DNA from: Actinoplanes siamensis
GTDB lineage: Bacteria; Actinomycetota; Actinomycetes; Mycobacteriales; Micromonosporaceae
DNA length: 64,000 nucleotides
NCBI RefSeq assembly: GCF_016862395.1
Contig: NZ_BOMW01000034.1
Coordinates: forward strand, 78,449-142,448
Direction: 5' to 3'
Both the position numbers and the translations under genes were made by a program. Each line of letters opens with the position of its first letter. The stretch's first letter is position 1. The notes beneath the pieces were generated by a model, which was given only the letters and a program-made list of their open reading frames with translations, ran no database searches and was not told the origin of the DNA. This document shows, piece by piece, positions 48,405 through 57,623 of the stretch.

Positions 48405-49489
48405 GGGCCCGCACCCTGGCCACCCTCGGCGCGGTCACCGCGGTTTTGTTGAGCGGCTGCTCGGGACAGGACGACCCGGTTGTCGTGCCCACCACCGGCG
48501 CGCCCGCCGGGCTGCCCACCCAGCCGGTCGACACCGGCCCGCTCGACTCCGGGACCCCCGAGACCGGGCCGCTCGGCTCCGGACCGGCCACCGGCGGGGC
48601 CTCCGGCTGCTCGGGATCCACCGTGCAGGTCGCCTCCGCCGAACAGCTCGAGGCGGCGCTCAGCCAGGCCACCCCGGGCGCCACCATCCAGCTCGCCGAC
48701 GGCGTCTACGAGGGCCGGTTCGTCGCCACCGCCAAGGGCACCGAGGCCCAGCCGATCACCCTGTGCGGCGGGGCCGGCGCCGTCATCGACGGCGGTGGCA
48801 TCAAGAAGGGGTACGCCGTCCACCTGGACGGCGCCGACTACTGGCGTCTCACCGGCTTCACGGTCCGCAACTCGCAGAAGGGGGTCATGGCCGACAGCAC
48901 GAACCACGCGGTGATCTCCGGCCTGACCGTGACCGGCATCGGCGACGAGGCCATCCACCTGCGGAAGTTCTCCAGCGACAACGTGGTGGAGAAGAACACC
49001 ATCTCGAACACCGGCCAGCGCCGGGAGAAGTTCGGCGAAGGCGTCTACGTGGGCTCGGCGGTCTCCAACTGGCCGACCATCACCGGCGGCCAGCCGGACA
49101 ACAGCGACCGCAACGTGGTCCGCGACAACAAGATCAGCGCGACCACCGCCGAGGCGGTGGACGTGAAGGAAGGCACCACCGGCGGGACCGTCACCGGCAA
49201 CACGTTCGACGGCTCCGGCCTGCTCGAGGACGCCGACTCCTGGGTCGACGTCAAGGGCAACAACTGGACCATCAGCAAGAACACCGGCACGAACAGCCCC
49301 GAGGACGGGTTCCAGACCCACTCGGTCGTCAAGGGCTGGGGCCGCGGCAACACCTTCACCGGAAACGTCGCCCAGCTGAACGGCTCCGGTTACGGATTCC
49401 ACTTCGCCCCCGTCGAGGACAACCGCGTGAGCTGCGACAACCAGGTCGTAGGCGCCGCGAAGGGCCTCGCCAACGTCGACTGCGCCTAG
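48401..49489 (+). CDS. Beta-helix lipoprotein (lyase- or epimerase-like)
   Basis: A 362-residue lipoprotein. The lipobox LLSGC places the acylated cysteine near residue 20, followed by a Pro/Thr/Gly linker. Residues about 70-360 form a right-handed beta-helix (VISGLTVTGIGDEAIHLRKF, then REKFGEGVYVGSA, then EDGFQTHSVVKGWGRGNTF). Similar folds include polysaccharide lyases of the PL6 type, and a lyase or binding role is inferred. The start ATG 48401 overlaps the upstream stop (ATGA). Confidence 0.8.
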   Translation: MRARTLATLGAVTAVLLSGCSGQDDPVVVPTTGAPAGLPTQPVDTGPLDSGTPETGPLGSGPATGGASGCSGSTVQVASAEQLEAALSQATPGATIQLADGVYEGRFVATAKGTEAQPITLCGGAGAVIDGGGIKKGYAVHLDGADYWRLTGFTVRNSQKGVMADSTNHAVISGLTVTGIGDEAIHLRKFSSDNVVEKNTISNTGQRREKFGEGVYVGSAVSNWPTITGGQPDNSDRNVVRDNKISATTAEAVDVKEGTTGGTVTGNTFDGSGLLEDADSWVDVKGNNWTISKNTGTNSPEDGFQTHSVVKGWGRGNTFTGNVAQLNGSGYGFHFAPVEDNRVSCDNQVVGAAKGLANVDCA

Positions 49490-49503
49490 AGGAGCACCCA
49501 GAG

Positions 49504-50829
49504 ATGAGCAAGCTTCCCCGCCTCACCGTCATCGGCACCGGCTACCTCGGCGCCACGCACGCGATCTGCATGGCCGTCATGGGCTACGAGGTGCTCGGCG
49601 TCGACGTCGACGCCAGCAAGATCGACCGGTTGAACGCCGGCGAGGTGCCGTTCTTCGAGCCCGGGCTGCCGGAGATGCTGGCCAAGGCCCTGGACAGCGG
49701 CCGGCTACGGTTCACCACCTCGTTCGCCGAGGCCGGCGAGTTCGGCGACGTGCACTTCATCTGCGTGGGTACGCCGCAGCGCAAGGACTCCGAGGCGGCG
49801 GACATGACGTACGTCGACGCGTCGGTCACCGCGCTCGCCGGGCACCTCACCCGCAAGGCCCTGGTGGTCGGCAAGTCGACAGTTCCGGTCGGCACGGCGG
49901 CCCGGCTCACCGAACTGGTCCGCGCCACCGCCCCGGCCGGCGACCAGGTCGAGCTGGCGTGGAACCCGGAGTTCCTGCGCGAGGGCTTCGCCGTCGAGGA
50001 CACCATGAAGCCGGACCGGCTGGTCTTCGGTGTCACCTCGCCGTGGGCCGAGGCGCAGCTGCGGTCGGCGTTCCAGCCGGTGCTCGCCCAGGGTGTGCCG
50101 GTCAAGGTGACCGACCTGCAGACCGCCGAGCTGGTCAAGGTGGCCGCGAACTCGTTCCTGGCCACCAAGATCTCGTACATCAACGCGATGGCCGAAGTGT
50201 GCGAGGCGACCGGCGCCGACGTGACAGACCTGGCCGAGGCGCTCGCCTACGACGACCGGATCGGCGGCAAGTTCCTGCGCCCCGGTCTCGGCTTCGGCGG
50301 CGGCTGCCTGCCCAAGGACATCCGCGCGTTCGCGCACCGGGCCGAGGAGCTCGGCGTCGGGCAGGCGGTCGGCTTCCTCCGCGAGATCGACGGCATCAAT
50401 CGGCGCCGGCGGGCGCGGACCGTCGACCTCGTGCTCGAGCTCGCCGGCGGGGACGTGGCCGGCAAGCGGGTGGCGGCGCTGGGCGCGGCGTTCAAGCCCA
50501 ACTCGGACGACATCCGGGACGCGCCGGCTCTGGACGTGGCGGCGACGCTGCACCGGATGGGCGCGACGGTGACCGTCTTCGACCCGGCCGCCAACGACAA
50601 CGCGCGGCGGGCGCACCCCGAGCTGCGGTACGGGGCGAGCGCGCTGGATGCGGCGATGGACGCGGACGTGGTCGTGCTGCTGACCGAGTGGACCGAGTTC
50701 CGGGAGATCGACCCGGAGATCATGGGCCAGGTCGTGACCTCCCGGAAGATCATCGACGGGCGGCACGCGCTGATCCCGGCGTCGTGGCGGGCCGCGGGCT
50801 GGGAGTACCGGGCGCTCGGCCGTCCCTGA
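49504..50829 (+). CDS. ugd: UDP-glucose 6-dehydrogenase
   Basis: A 441-residue enzyme that oxidises UDP-glucose to UDP-glucuronate with two NAD. The N-terminal Rossmann loop GTGYLGATHAICMAVMGYEV, the WNPEFLREGFAVEDTMKPDR segment and the catalytic cysteine in GGGCLPKDIRAF are all present. The start ATG 49504 has AGGAG upstream. It is last in the GT2/beta-helix operon and supplies its likely precursor. Confidence 0.95.
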   Translation: MSKLPRLTVIGTGYLGATHAICMAVMGYEVLGVDVDASKIDRLNAGEVPFFEPGLPEMLAKALDSGRLRFTTSFAEAGEFGDVHFICVGTPQRKDSEAADMTYVDASVTALAGHLTRKALVVGKSTVPVGTAARLTELVRATAPAGDQVELAWNPEFLREGFAVEDTMKPDRLVFGVTSPWAEAQLRSAFQPVLAQGVPVKVTDLQTAELVKVAANSFLATKISYINAMAEVCEATGADVTDLAEALAYDDRIGGKFLRPGLGFGGGCLPKDIRAFAHRAEELGVGQAVGFLREIDGINRRRRARTVDLVLELAGGDVAGKRVAALGAAFKPNSDDIRDAPALDVAATLHRMGATVTVFDPAANDNARRAHPELRYGASALDAAMDADVVVLLTEWTEFREIDPEIMGQVVTSRKIIDGRHALIPASWRAAGWEYRALGRP

Positions 50830-50844
50830 CCCCTTCGGCAGGTA

Positions 50845-50871
50845 GCGGCCCCGGGCACGGTCCGGGGCCGC
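50845..50871. terminator. Terminator after ugd
   Basis: GCGGCCCCGG and CCGGGGCCGC pair perfectly around a 7-nt loop. It lies between the convergent ugd and QW-repeat genes and may serve both. Confidence 0.75.
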
Positions 50872-50960
50872 CGCTGTTCCGGCTGGGGCTGATAGTCGTC
50901 ATCCCGGCGCGAGACAACCATCAGTGCCGGCCGAAAGCCGGGCCGCGCGATGCCGTGGGG

Positions 50961-51767
50961 TCAGCGGCAGGCGCGCAGGGCCGTGAGCGTGATGTTCACG
51001 TCGAAGACCGGACCCTCGTTGCTGTCCCAGCCGCCGTCCGGCCGCTGCGTCTCGGCCAGCCTCTTGCGCGCGTTGCGCAGCAGCCAGTCGTCGCCGAGGT
51101 TCACCCGGCGCAGCGCGGCGGCCATCGCCGCCACGTCGGCCGGGGACATGTCCGGCAGCCGCTCGCCGAGCACCTGCTGCACCCGGGCCGACTCGTAGAA
51201 GTACTGCTGCTGGTGGAGCAGCCCGGCGGCGTGCCAGCCGGCCGCCAGGAAGGACGGCCAGCTGCCGTCCGGCCGTAGCTGGCCCGCGACGAAACCGGCC
51301 GCCGAGGCGAGCACGTCCCCATACCGGCCGCGCGTCTGATACGGATCGATCTCGACGGCCGCCGCGGTCAGCCAGAAACCGGCCACCGAGGTCAGGTAGA
51401 GCGTGGCCTCCGGGTCGCCGGGCAGCGCCCACGCCGGGGCCTCGCCGGCCAGCGAATCGTGCTCCTGCCAGGTGCCGTCCGGTCGCTGGGCGCCGGCCAG
51501 CCAGTGCAGCGCGCGCTCCGCCACCGGACCCGCCTGCAGGCCACCGAGATCATCCAGCTCGCCGAGGCGGAAGCAGGTGGCGTCGACCGAGGGGACCTGT
51601 CCCTCGGCCGAGGCGGGCCAGCCGCCCTCCGGCATCTGCCCGCCGGCGATCCGATCGATGATCTCCGGGGACGCCGGCTGACCGGTCCGCAGATACGACA
51701 AACGCGCACGTTCGACCGGGTCACCATGGGCCACGACGTAACGGATCGCGGCATCGATATCGACCAC
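50961..51767 (-). CDS. Prenyltransferase/squalene oxidase-type repeat protein
   Basis: A 268-residue alpha-alpha toroid protein of the terpene-cyclase/prenyltransferase-repeat superfamily. QW-like repeats are visible: MPEGGWPASAEGQVPSVDAT, then QRPDGTWQEHD, then LRPDGSWPSFLAAGW and QRPDGGWDSNEGP. The catalytic DxDD of squalene cyclases is not seen, so it is not a classic cyclase. I chose GTG 51765-51767. It is downstream of moeZ on the same strand. Confidence 0.82.
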   Translation of the reverse strand: MVDIDAAIRYVVAHGDPVERARLSYLRTGQPASPEIIDRIAGGQMPEGGWPASAEGQVPSVDATCFRLGELDDLGGLQAGPVAERALHWLAGAQRPDGTWQEHDSLAGEAPAWALPGDPEATLYLTSVAGFWLTAAAVEIDPYQTRGRYGDVLASAAGFVAGQLRPDGSWPSFLAAGWHAAGLLHQQQYFYESARVQQVLGERLPDMSPADVAAMAAALRRVNLGDDWLLRNARKRLAETQRPDGGWDSNEGPVFDVNITLTALRACR

Positions 51768-51932
51768 GGTGACGACGCTACCCGCCGATTCCGTGTTTCG
51801 CCGACGCCTTCGGCCATCTGTCGCAATGGTCCGATTCCGTCGCCAAACTGTCACACTGAGGAGTGTCAGTCCCGAGACTGTCCGGGGCCGGCGCCCAGGC
51901 CGCAGCCCGGGGCGCCGGTCCCGAAACGATCA

Positions 51933-53114
51933 TCAGTACGACGGCAGCGACGGGTCGACCGTGTTCACCCAGGAGACGATGCCGCCCTGGACGTGCACGG
52001 CGTCCTTGAAGCCGGCCGCCTTGATCGCCGCCAGCGCCTCCGCCGAGCGCACGCCCGACTTGCAGTGCAGCACGATCTGCCGGTCCTGCGGGAACTTCGC
52101 CAGCGCCTCGCCGGACAGGATCTCGCCCTTGGGGATCAGCACCGCGCCGGGGATCCGGTTGATCTCCCACTCGGCCGGCTCGCGGACGTCGACCAGGAAC
52201 ACGTCCTTGCCGCTGTCCTGCCACTCCTTGAGCTCGCGGGCGGTGATCGTCGAGCCGGTGACCGCCTCCTGCGCCTCGTCGGAGACCGCGCCGCAGAAGT
52301 CCTCGTAGTCCTCCAGCAGGTCGGTGACTGTCGGGTTCTCCCCGCAGAGCGCGCAGTTCGGGTCCTTGCGGACCTTGATCTTGCGGTACGACATCTCCAG
52401 GGCGTCGTAGACCATCAGGCCGCCGACCAGCGGCTCACCGATGCCGGTGATCAGCTTGATCGCCTCGTTGACCTGGATCGAGCCGATCGACGCGCAGAGC
52501 ACGCCGAGGACGCCGCCCTCGGCGCAGCTCGGGACCATGCCGGGCGGCGGGGGCTCCGGGTAGAGGCAGCGGTAGCAGGGACCGTGCTCCTCCCAGAAGA
52601 CCGAGGCCTGGCCGTCGAACCGGTAGATCGAACCCCACACGTACGGCTTGCCGAGCAGCACCGCGGCGTCGTTCACCATGTAGCGCGTCGCGAAGTTGTC
52701 GGTGCCGTCGACGATCAGGTCGTACTGGCTGAAGATCTCTTTGACGTTGTCGCGGTCCAGCGCGGTGTTGTGGATGACCACGTTCACCAGCGGGTTGATC
52801 TCCGCGATGCTGCGCGCCGCCGACTCCGCCTTGGGCGTGCCGACGTCGGAGACACCGTGGATGATCTGACGCTGCAGGTTGGACTCGTCGACCGTGTCGA
52901 AGTCGATGATGCCCAGCGTGCCCACGCCGGCCGCGGCCAGGTACATCAGGGTCGGCGAGCCGAGGCCGCCCGCGCCGACGGCGAGGACCTTGGCGTTCTT
53001 CAGCCGCTTCTGCCCGTCCATCCCGACATCGGGGATGATCAGGTGACGCGAATAGCGGCGGATCTCGTCGACGCTCAGCTCGGCGGCCGGCTCGACGAGC
53101 GGGGGCAGAGCCAC
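51933..53114 (-). CDS. moeZ: Adenylyltransferase/sulfurtransferase MoeZ
   Basis: A 393-residue protein that activates the C-terminus of small sulfur carriers (MoaD- and ThiS-like) and loads sulfur on them, for molybdopterin and thiolated metabolites. The N-terminal ThiF/MoeB domain shows GAGGLGSPTLMYLAAAG and zinc ligands CYRC and CALC. The C-terminal rhodanese carries LHCKSGVRSAEA. The start is GTG 53112-53114. Its place next to DUF3152 is conserved in actinobacteria (Rv3206c-Rv3207c). Confidence 0.95.
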   Translation of the reverse strand: MALPPLVEPAAELSVDEIRRYSRHLIIPDVGMDGQKRLKNAKVLAVGAGGLGSPTLMYLAAAGVGTLGIIDFDTVDESNLQRQIIHGVSDVGTPKAESAARSIAEINPLVNVVIHNTALDRDNVKEIFSQYDLIVDGTDNFATRYMVNDAAVLLGKPYVWGSIYRFDGQASVFWEEHGPCYRCLYPEPPPPGMVPSCAEGGVLGVLCASIGSIQVNEAIKLITGIGEPLVGGLMVYDALEMSYRKIKVRKDPNCALCGENPTVTDLLEDYEDFCGAVSDEAQEAVTGSTITARELKEWQDSGKDVFLVDVREPAEWEINRIPGAVLIPKGEILSGEALAKFPQDRQIVLHCKSGVRSAEALAAIKAAGFKDAVHVQGGIVSWVNTVDPSLPSY

Positions 53115-53223
53115 AGTTCACTCCCCGGGTTCGGTTGGTAAGGATCGCCGCCCATTGTCGCTCGTTCGGCGCCGATCTGCCCATGACGTCGGCCACGGCC
53201 CGACATGCGGGATCCCGGAATAA

Positions 53224-55572
53224 TCAGCGACGGGCCTCGCCGGAGTACCGCTTGCCGTCGAGGTAGGGCCATGGGTTCCGGGTGCAGCCGTCCAGGCCGT
53301 ACGTCTGTTGCAGCATCACCGGGGCCGGCCTGCGCCGTCCCGGGCAGGACTCGTGACCGTGCCCGAGCTGGTGGCCGATCTCGTGGTTGATCGTGTACTG
53401 ACGGTAGGCGTCGAGGTCGTCGCCGTAGTCCGGCACCGCGGCCGCCCAGCGCTCGGCGTTGATGATCACCTGGCCGGGCACCCGGCACGAGGTGTACCCC
53501 TCGGTGTGCAGGCCACCCTCGGCGCACATCTTCTCCGACGTCGCCGGCGAGGCCAGGAAGACGGTGAACTCCGCGTCGCCGGACGACTCCGGGACCCGGC
53601 GCAGGCGCAGATCGCCGCTGCCGATCCAGCTCCGTTCGTCACCCAGCGTGCGGTCGAGCATCGCGGAAAAGTCGTCCGGGTCGACGTCGCCGACCGTCTC
53701 CTCGACGGCCACCTTGAACCGGTGCATCCGACCGGACCTCCCGAGAACCGGGCCGCGCGTCCGGGCGTACCGGAAATCCCCGGCCCGGCCGGAAGCCTCG
53801 GCGGCGGTCGGCAGAACTCCCCGCACCGAGCCCACCTGTTCTCGTTTCTCCTGCTCCGGCGTCAGCCGGGGCGGTTGGTGCGGCTGTTCCACCCGTGGGG
53901 CGGCCTCGTGCTCGACCGCGGTGGGCCGCTGCGGGTCCCGCAGCTCATGGCCGACCATCAAGATCAAGAAAACGATCAGGAGGTACGCCAGGAAGGTCAC
54001 CCGGCGGCGACGGCGCAACAGCTTGCGGCCGGACGGGGTCAGCCTGGCCCGGATGCCGGTGTGCCCGCCGGCGTCCTCCGCGAGGCTCCGGTCGGTCTCG
54101 ACGACCGGGTCGGTGGTCTCCGGGCGCGGTTCCGCGGCCTCGGCACGGCTCTGGTGATCGTCGCCCGGCTGGTCGAGGGCTGGCGGCTGGTGTGCCGGCG
54201 AGGTGAGCACCGGCTGTTCGTGCGCCGGCCGGGTGAGGACGGGCTGCTCGCGTGTCGGCCGGTCGTCCTGGGGCGGTTCGTGCTCGGCCGGGTGCCACAG
54301 ACCCTCCGGGATGCCCACCGGGAGCCGCAGACTCTCCGGGAGGCCGGCCGGCGGGTGGTCGGTGGTGGACCAGAACCAGGCGGCGTCCTCGTGCTCGGGT
54401 TCCGCGAGGATGCGCGGGAGCTCGGCGGTGTCGTGCGGCCGGATCGGTCGGGTGATCTCGTCCTCGTCCAGGCCCGGGTACGCCGAAGTCCCGGTCCGCC
54501 CGGCCGGGGCGTCCGGCGCGGGGTCCGGATCAGCCGTCGGGGCGAGACCGGGATCAGGATCGGCCGTCGGCGCAGCCGGGCCCGCGTGGCTCAGCGGCGT
54601 CGGGCCGGCTGGCGCGGGATACGCCAGGGCCGTCGTCTCCGTCGTCTCCGCCTCCCGCCTTGCGGCGCGCGCGGCCGGCAGGGCGTCGATGGGCGAGGCC
54701 GAGCGGGCGACCGGGCGGCGCCGGGTGGACCGGCCCGGCTGGACGTCCGCCGCGGCGGGATCGGCCTGCGCCGGCTGTTCCGTGGCGGGCTCGGGCTCGG
54801 GCTGCCCCTGACGCCCGGCCGGGGTGGGCTCGGGTTCCGGCTCCACGGCCTCGGGCTGCCCGTCGTCGCCGGACCGGGCCGCCGCCCGGGCCGCGGCCAG
54901 CCGCTCGGCGGCCAGTTCCAGGATGCCGCGGGTCATGCCCGGGGGCAGCCCGGTCTCCGGGTCCACCGGCGGGCCGGAGGGCTGCGGCTGGGCGTGGTGG
55001 GGCTGCTGTTCCGCGCGGTGCCGGCCGACGGGCTCCAGCGGCTCGGCGGCGCGACGATGCCGGCCGCCTGGCGTGGTGGGGCCGCTCCGGGCCGCCGTGC
55101 CGGGGACGGGGTCGGCTGCCGGCTTGGCCTTGGACGCTCCCGTGGCGGCCGGCTTGGCCGTCGAGGGCGTAGCCACCGGCTGGGTGGGCGTCGAGCGCGC
55201 GGGCGGCTTGGCCGGTTCGACTGCGGCGGGCCGCGAGCGCGCGGAGGGCTTGGCCGCTTCGGCGGCCGCGGGCCGCGAGCGCGCGGAGGGCTTGGCCGCT
55301 TCGGCCGCGGCGGGCCGCGAGCGCGCGGGCGGCTTGGCCGCTTCGACGGCCGCGGGCCGCGAGCGCGCGGAGGGCTTGGCCGCTTCGGCCGCGGCGGGGC
55401 GCGGGCGGGCGGGTTTCTTCGCGGCGCCGGTCCGGGCCGTGATCACGCCCTTGGCCGGGGCCGCGGTCGCCGCGGACGTCGATTTCGCCCGGGACGGCTC
55501 GTTGCGGGTCCGCCGGCCCGGTGAGTCCGGGCCGGCCACCGGCTCAGGGGAGGCATTTGTCGCGTTTGCCAT
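53224..55572 (-). CDS. DUF3152 protein with long repetitive N-terminus and HExxHxxGxxH motif
   Basis: A 782-residue protein. The N-terminal ~140 residues include a tandem repeat of about 14 residues (AKPSARSRPAAAEA and variants, five copies). A long Pro/Ala/Glu-rich linker follows, then one transmembrane helix (VTFLAYLLIVFLILMVGHEL, near residue 530) and the extracytoplasmic DUF3152 domain. HEIGHQLGHGHE at 730-741 is a metzincin-type zinc site, so a peptidase is likely. The start is ATG 55570-55572. It lies just upstream of moeZ. Confidence 0.87.
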   Translation of the reverse strand: MANATNASPEPVAGPDSPGRRTRNEPSRAKSTSAATAAPAKGVITARTGAAKKPARPRPAAAEAAKPSARSRPAAVEAAKPPARSRPAAAEAAKPSARSRPAAAEAAKPSARSRPAAVEPAKPPARSTPTQPVATPSTAKPAATGASKAKPAADPVPGTAARSGPTTPGGRHRRAAEPLEPVGRHRAEQQPHHAQPQPSGPPVDPETGLPPGMTRGILELAAERLAAARAAARSGDDGQPEAVEPEPEPTPAGRQGQPEPEPATEQPAQADPAAADVQPGRSTRRRPVARSASPIDALPAARAARREAETTETTALAYPAPAGPTPLSHAGPAAPTADPDPGLAPTADPDPAPDAPAGRTGTSAYPGLDEDEITRPIRPHDTAELPRILAEPEHEDAAWFWSTTDHPPAGLPESLRLPVGIPEGLWHPAEHEPPQDDRPTREQPVLTRPAHEQPVLTSPAHQPPALDQPGDDHQSRAEAAEPRPETTDPVVETDRSLAEDAGGHTGIRARLTPSGRKLLRRRRRVTFLAYLLIVFLILMVGHELRDPQRPTAVEHEAAPRVEQPHQPPRLTPEQEKREQVGSVRGVLPTAAEASGRAGDFRYARTRGPVLGRSGRMHRFKVAVEETVGDVDPDDFSAMLDRTLGDERSWIGSGDLRLRRVPESSGDAEFTVFLASPATSEKMCAEGGLHTEGYTSCRVPGQVIINAERWAAAVPDYGDDLDAYRQYTINHEIGHQLGHGHESCPGRRRPAPVMLQQTYGLDGCTRNPWPYLDGKRYSGEARR
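55199..55408. repeat. In-frame 42-bp tandem repeat in the DUF3152 gene
   Basis: About five copies encode AKPSARSRPAAAEA-type units with small substitutions. The DNA copies are very similar, so slippage-driven length variation is likely. Confidence 0.8.
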
Positions 55573-55698
55573 AACAAGGGTCAGCCTGCCAGAACTGAGC
55601 CACTTGTCACAGCAGAATCGGATTCCCCACCGGGGGAACCGAGTCCCACAGGTAGGGGATCTCAGGGCCGGACCGGACCGGCGGGCGCGATCGGGCGA

Positions 55699-56598
55699 TC
55701 AGAGGGCCGGACCGGTGAAGGGCCGGTTGTGCAGGCGTGGCCAGGCGAACGGCACGCACCCCCGGGTGGTCAGCGTCTGCTGGACCATCACCGGGGCCGG
55801 ACCGCCGTTCTCCGGGCATCCCTCGTGGTGGTGCCCCAGCTCGTGGCCGACCTCATGGTTGATCACGTAGTTGCGGTACACCGCCAGCGGAACCTTGGCG
55901 GTCAGATACGGCTTCGCCGACTTCCGGTACCGGTCCAGGTTGATGATCGCCGCGCCGGTCACCCGGCAGGACGTGTACGGCACCCCGCCGATCCGGATGT
56001 TCGTCCCGCCCCGCCGGCACATGTCACCCGCGGTGTCCCGGGTGGCCAGGAACACCGTGAAGTCGGCCGGCTCGTCCGCGCCAACCATCTGCAGACGCAG
56101 GTTCCGGTTGCCGATCCAGCTGCGTGTGTCGCCGAGCGTGCTCACCACCTGGGCGGCGAACGCCTCCGGGTCCTCGCCGCCGCCGTTCTCCACGGCCACC
56201 CGGAAACGGCGCAGCCCTCCTTTGCCGCCCAGCACGGAACCGCGCTTCACGGCGTACGAGAAACGGCCCGAACCCCGCGCCGGGACCATCCCGGGCAGTT
56301 GCAGGATCCCGGGATCGATGGACGCCGGGGAGGCCGAGGCCGAAGGCGAGGCCGAGGGAGCCGGGGGCACCGCGGGAATCTGGGCTGCCGCGGATTCCAG
56401 GATCGGCGCCGGCGCCGAGGGCGAAGGCGCGGCCGGAGCCGATACGGGAGCCGGCGGATCCGGCTGCCGAGAGGCCACCGAAACGACGGTGAGCAGCACC
56501 AACGTGACCGAGAAAAGCGCCAGCCACCACTGGCGCCACCGATCGCCTGCGGGTGGCGGCTGGTCCGGCGCGCGCGCCGGCGTGACAGGAGCGATCAT
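55699..56598 (-). CDS. Second DUF3152 protein with HExxHxxGxxH motif
   Basis: A 299-residue paralogue of the preceding protein. One transmembrane helix (WWLALFSVTLVLLTVVSVAS, about residues 20-40) is followed by a Pro/Ser/Ala linker, then DUF3152 with HEVGHELGHHHE at 248-259. SCRVTGAAIINLDRY and PAPVMVQQT are shared with the first copy. I chose ATG 56596-56598 with GAGG upstream. It likely arose by duplication and lies just upstream of the larger copy. Confidence 0.85.
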   Translation of the reverse strand: MIAPVTPARAPDQPPPAGDRWRQWWLALFSVTLVLLTVVSVASRQPDPPAPVSAPAAPSPSAPAPILESAAAQIPAVPPAPSASPSASASPASIDPGILQLPGMVPARGSGRFSYAVKRGSVLGGKGGLRRFRVAVENGGGEDPEAFAAQVVSTLGDTRSWIGNRNLRLQMVGADEPADFTVFLATRDTAGDMCRRGGTNIRIGGVPYTSCRVTGAAIINLDRYRKSAKPYLTAKVPLAVYRNYVINHEVGHELGHHHEGCPENGGPAPVMVQQTLTTRGCVPFAWPRLHNRPFTGPAL

Positions 56599-56663
56599 TT
56601 CGCGCTCAGCCTCGCACACGAGCGCCATTCGCACTCGCCCGAGTCGATCTTGTGAGGCACGCA

Positions 56664-57623
56664 CTATCGGGTGCCGGCGCGCACGTCGTTCACCATCCCG
56701 ACGATCCCGCGCGCCACGATCCGCGGAACCTCCATCTGCGCGACGTGCCCCACGCCGGGCAGGATCAGCAGGCGCCCGTCCGGGATCGTCCGGGCCACCT
56801 GCGCCGGCACCCGCGGGTCGACCAGCTTGTCGTTGAGGCCGCCGACCACCAGCGTCGGCGCCTGCACCCGCGCGGCCAGCCGCCACTGCGAGTTCACCCC
56901 CGGCAGGTAGGCCCTCAGGAAACTGCCCACCAGGCCGCGCAACGTGCCCAGATAGGCCCGTGGGTAGTGGTCGATGGTGTACCGCAGCTGGATCTCCTCC
57001 AGCGCCTCGGCACGGCGCTGCGGATGGACCTTGCTGGTGTCCCCGAAGCAGGCGGCCAGCACCTGCTCGGCCATCTGCTCCGCGGTGATCCGGGTCAGGC
57101 CCCAGGCCATCAGCCGCTCCGCGCCGGGCAACGCGAGCAACGGCAGCATCGGCCCCTGCGCGGTGCGACGCGGGTCCAGGAACGGCATGGCCGGCGAGAT
57201 CAGCGTGAGGGTGCGCACCAGGTCCGGGCGCAGCGCCGCGACCCGCACCGAGATGGAGCCGCCGAGCGAGTTGCCGACCAGGTGGACCGGGCCGCGGCCG
57301 GCGGCGTCCAGGTAGTCGGTCAGGGTGGCCGCGAAGGCCGGGATCGAGTACCTCGGGCTGGGGTCGCTGTACCCGAAGCCGGGCAGGTCGACGGCCTGCC
57401 CGGCAAACCGGTCGGCGAGCAGGCCGGCCAGGTCGGTGAAGTTCTGCGAGGAGCCGCCGAGGCCGTGCACGTACACCGCGGGCTCGGCGTCCGGCCGGGT
57501 GGCCGGAGTGTCCCGGACGTGCAGCATCGCACCGCCCACCGTGACCCGCCGCGCGGGCCAGGGTGGCGGCACCTCACCCTCCGGCAACAGCTCGCTGTCG
57601 CCGGCCAGCACCGCTCCCCTCAC
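56664..57623 (-). CDS. Alpha/beta hydrolase
   Basis: A 319-residue hydrolase. The oxyanion loop VHGLGGSSQNF, nucleophile elbow GNSLGGS, Asp in GGLNDKLVDP and His in GVGHVAQMEVP give a complete triad. The substrate is unknown; esters or C-C bonds are possible. It starts at GTG 57621-57623, overlapping the stop of the upstream gene by one base, so translation is coupled. Confidence 0.9.
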   Translation of the reverse strand: MRGAVLAGDSELLPEGEVPPPWPARRVTVGGAMLHVRDTPATRPDAEPAVYVHGLGGSSQNFTDLAGLLADRFAGQAVDLPGFGYSDPSPRYSIPAFAATLTDYLDAAGRGPVHLVGNSLGGSISVRVAALRPDLVRTLTLISPAMPFLDPRRTAQGPMLPLLALPGAERLMAWGLTRITAEQMAEQVLAACFGDTSKVHPQRRAEALEEIQLRYTIDHYPRAYLGTLRGLVGSFLRAYLPGVNSQWRLAARVQAPTLVVGGLNDKLVDPRVPAQVARTIPDGRLLILPGVGHVAQMEVPRIVARGIVGMVNDVRAGTR

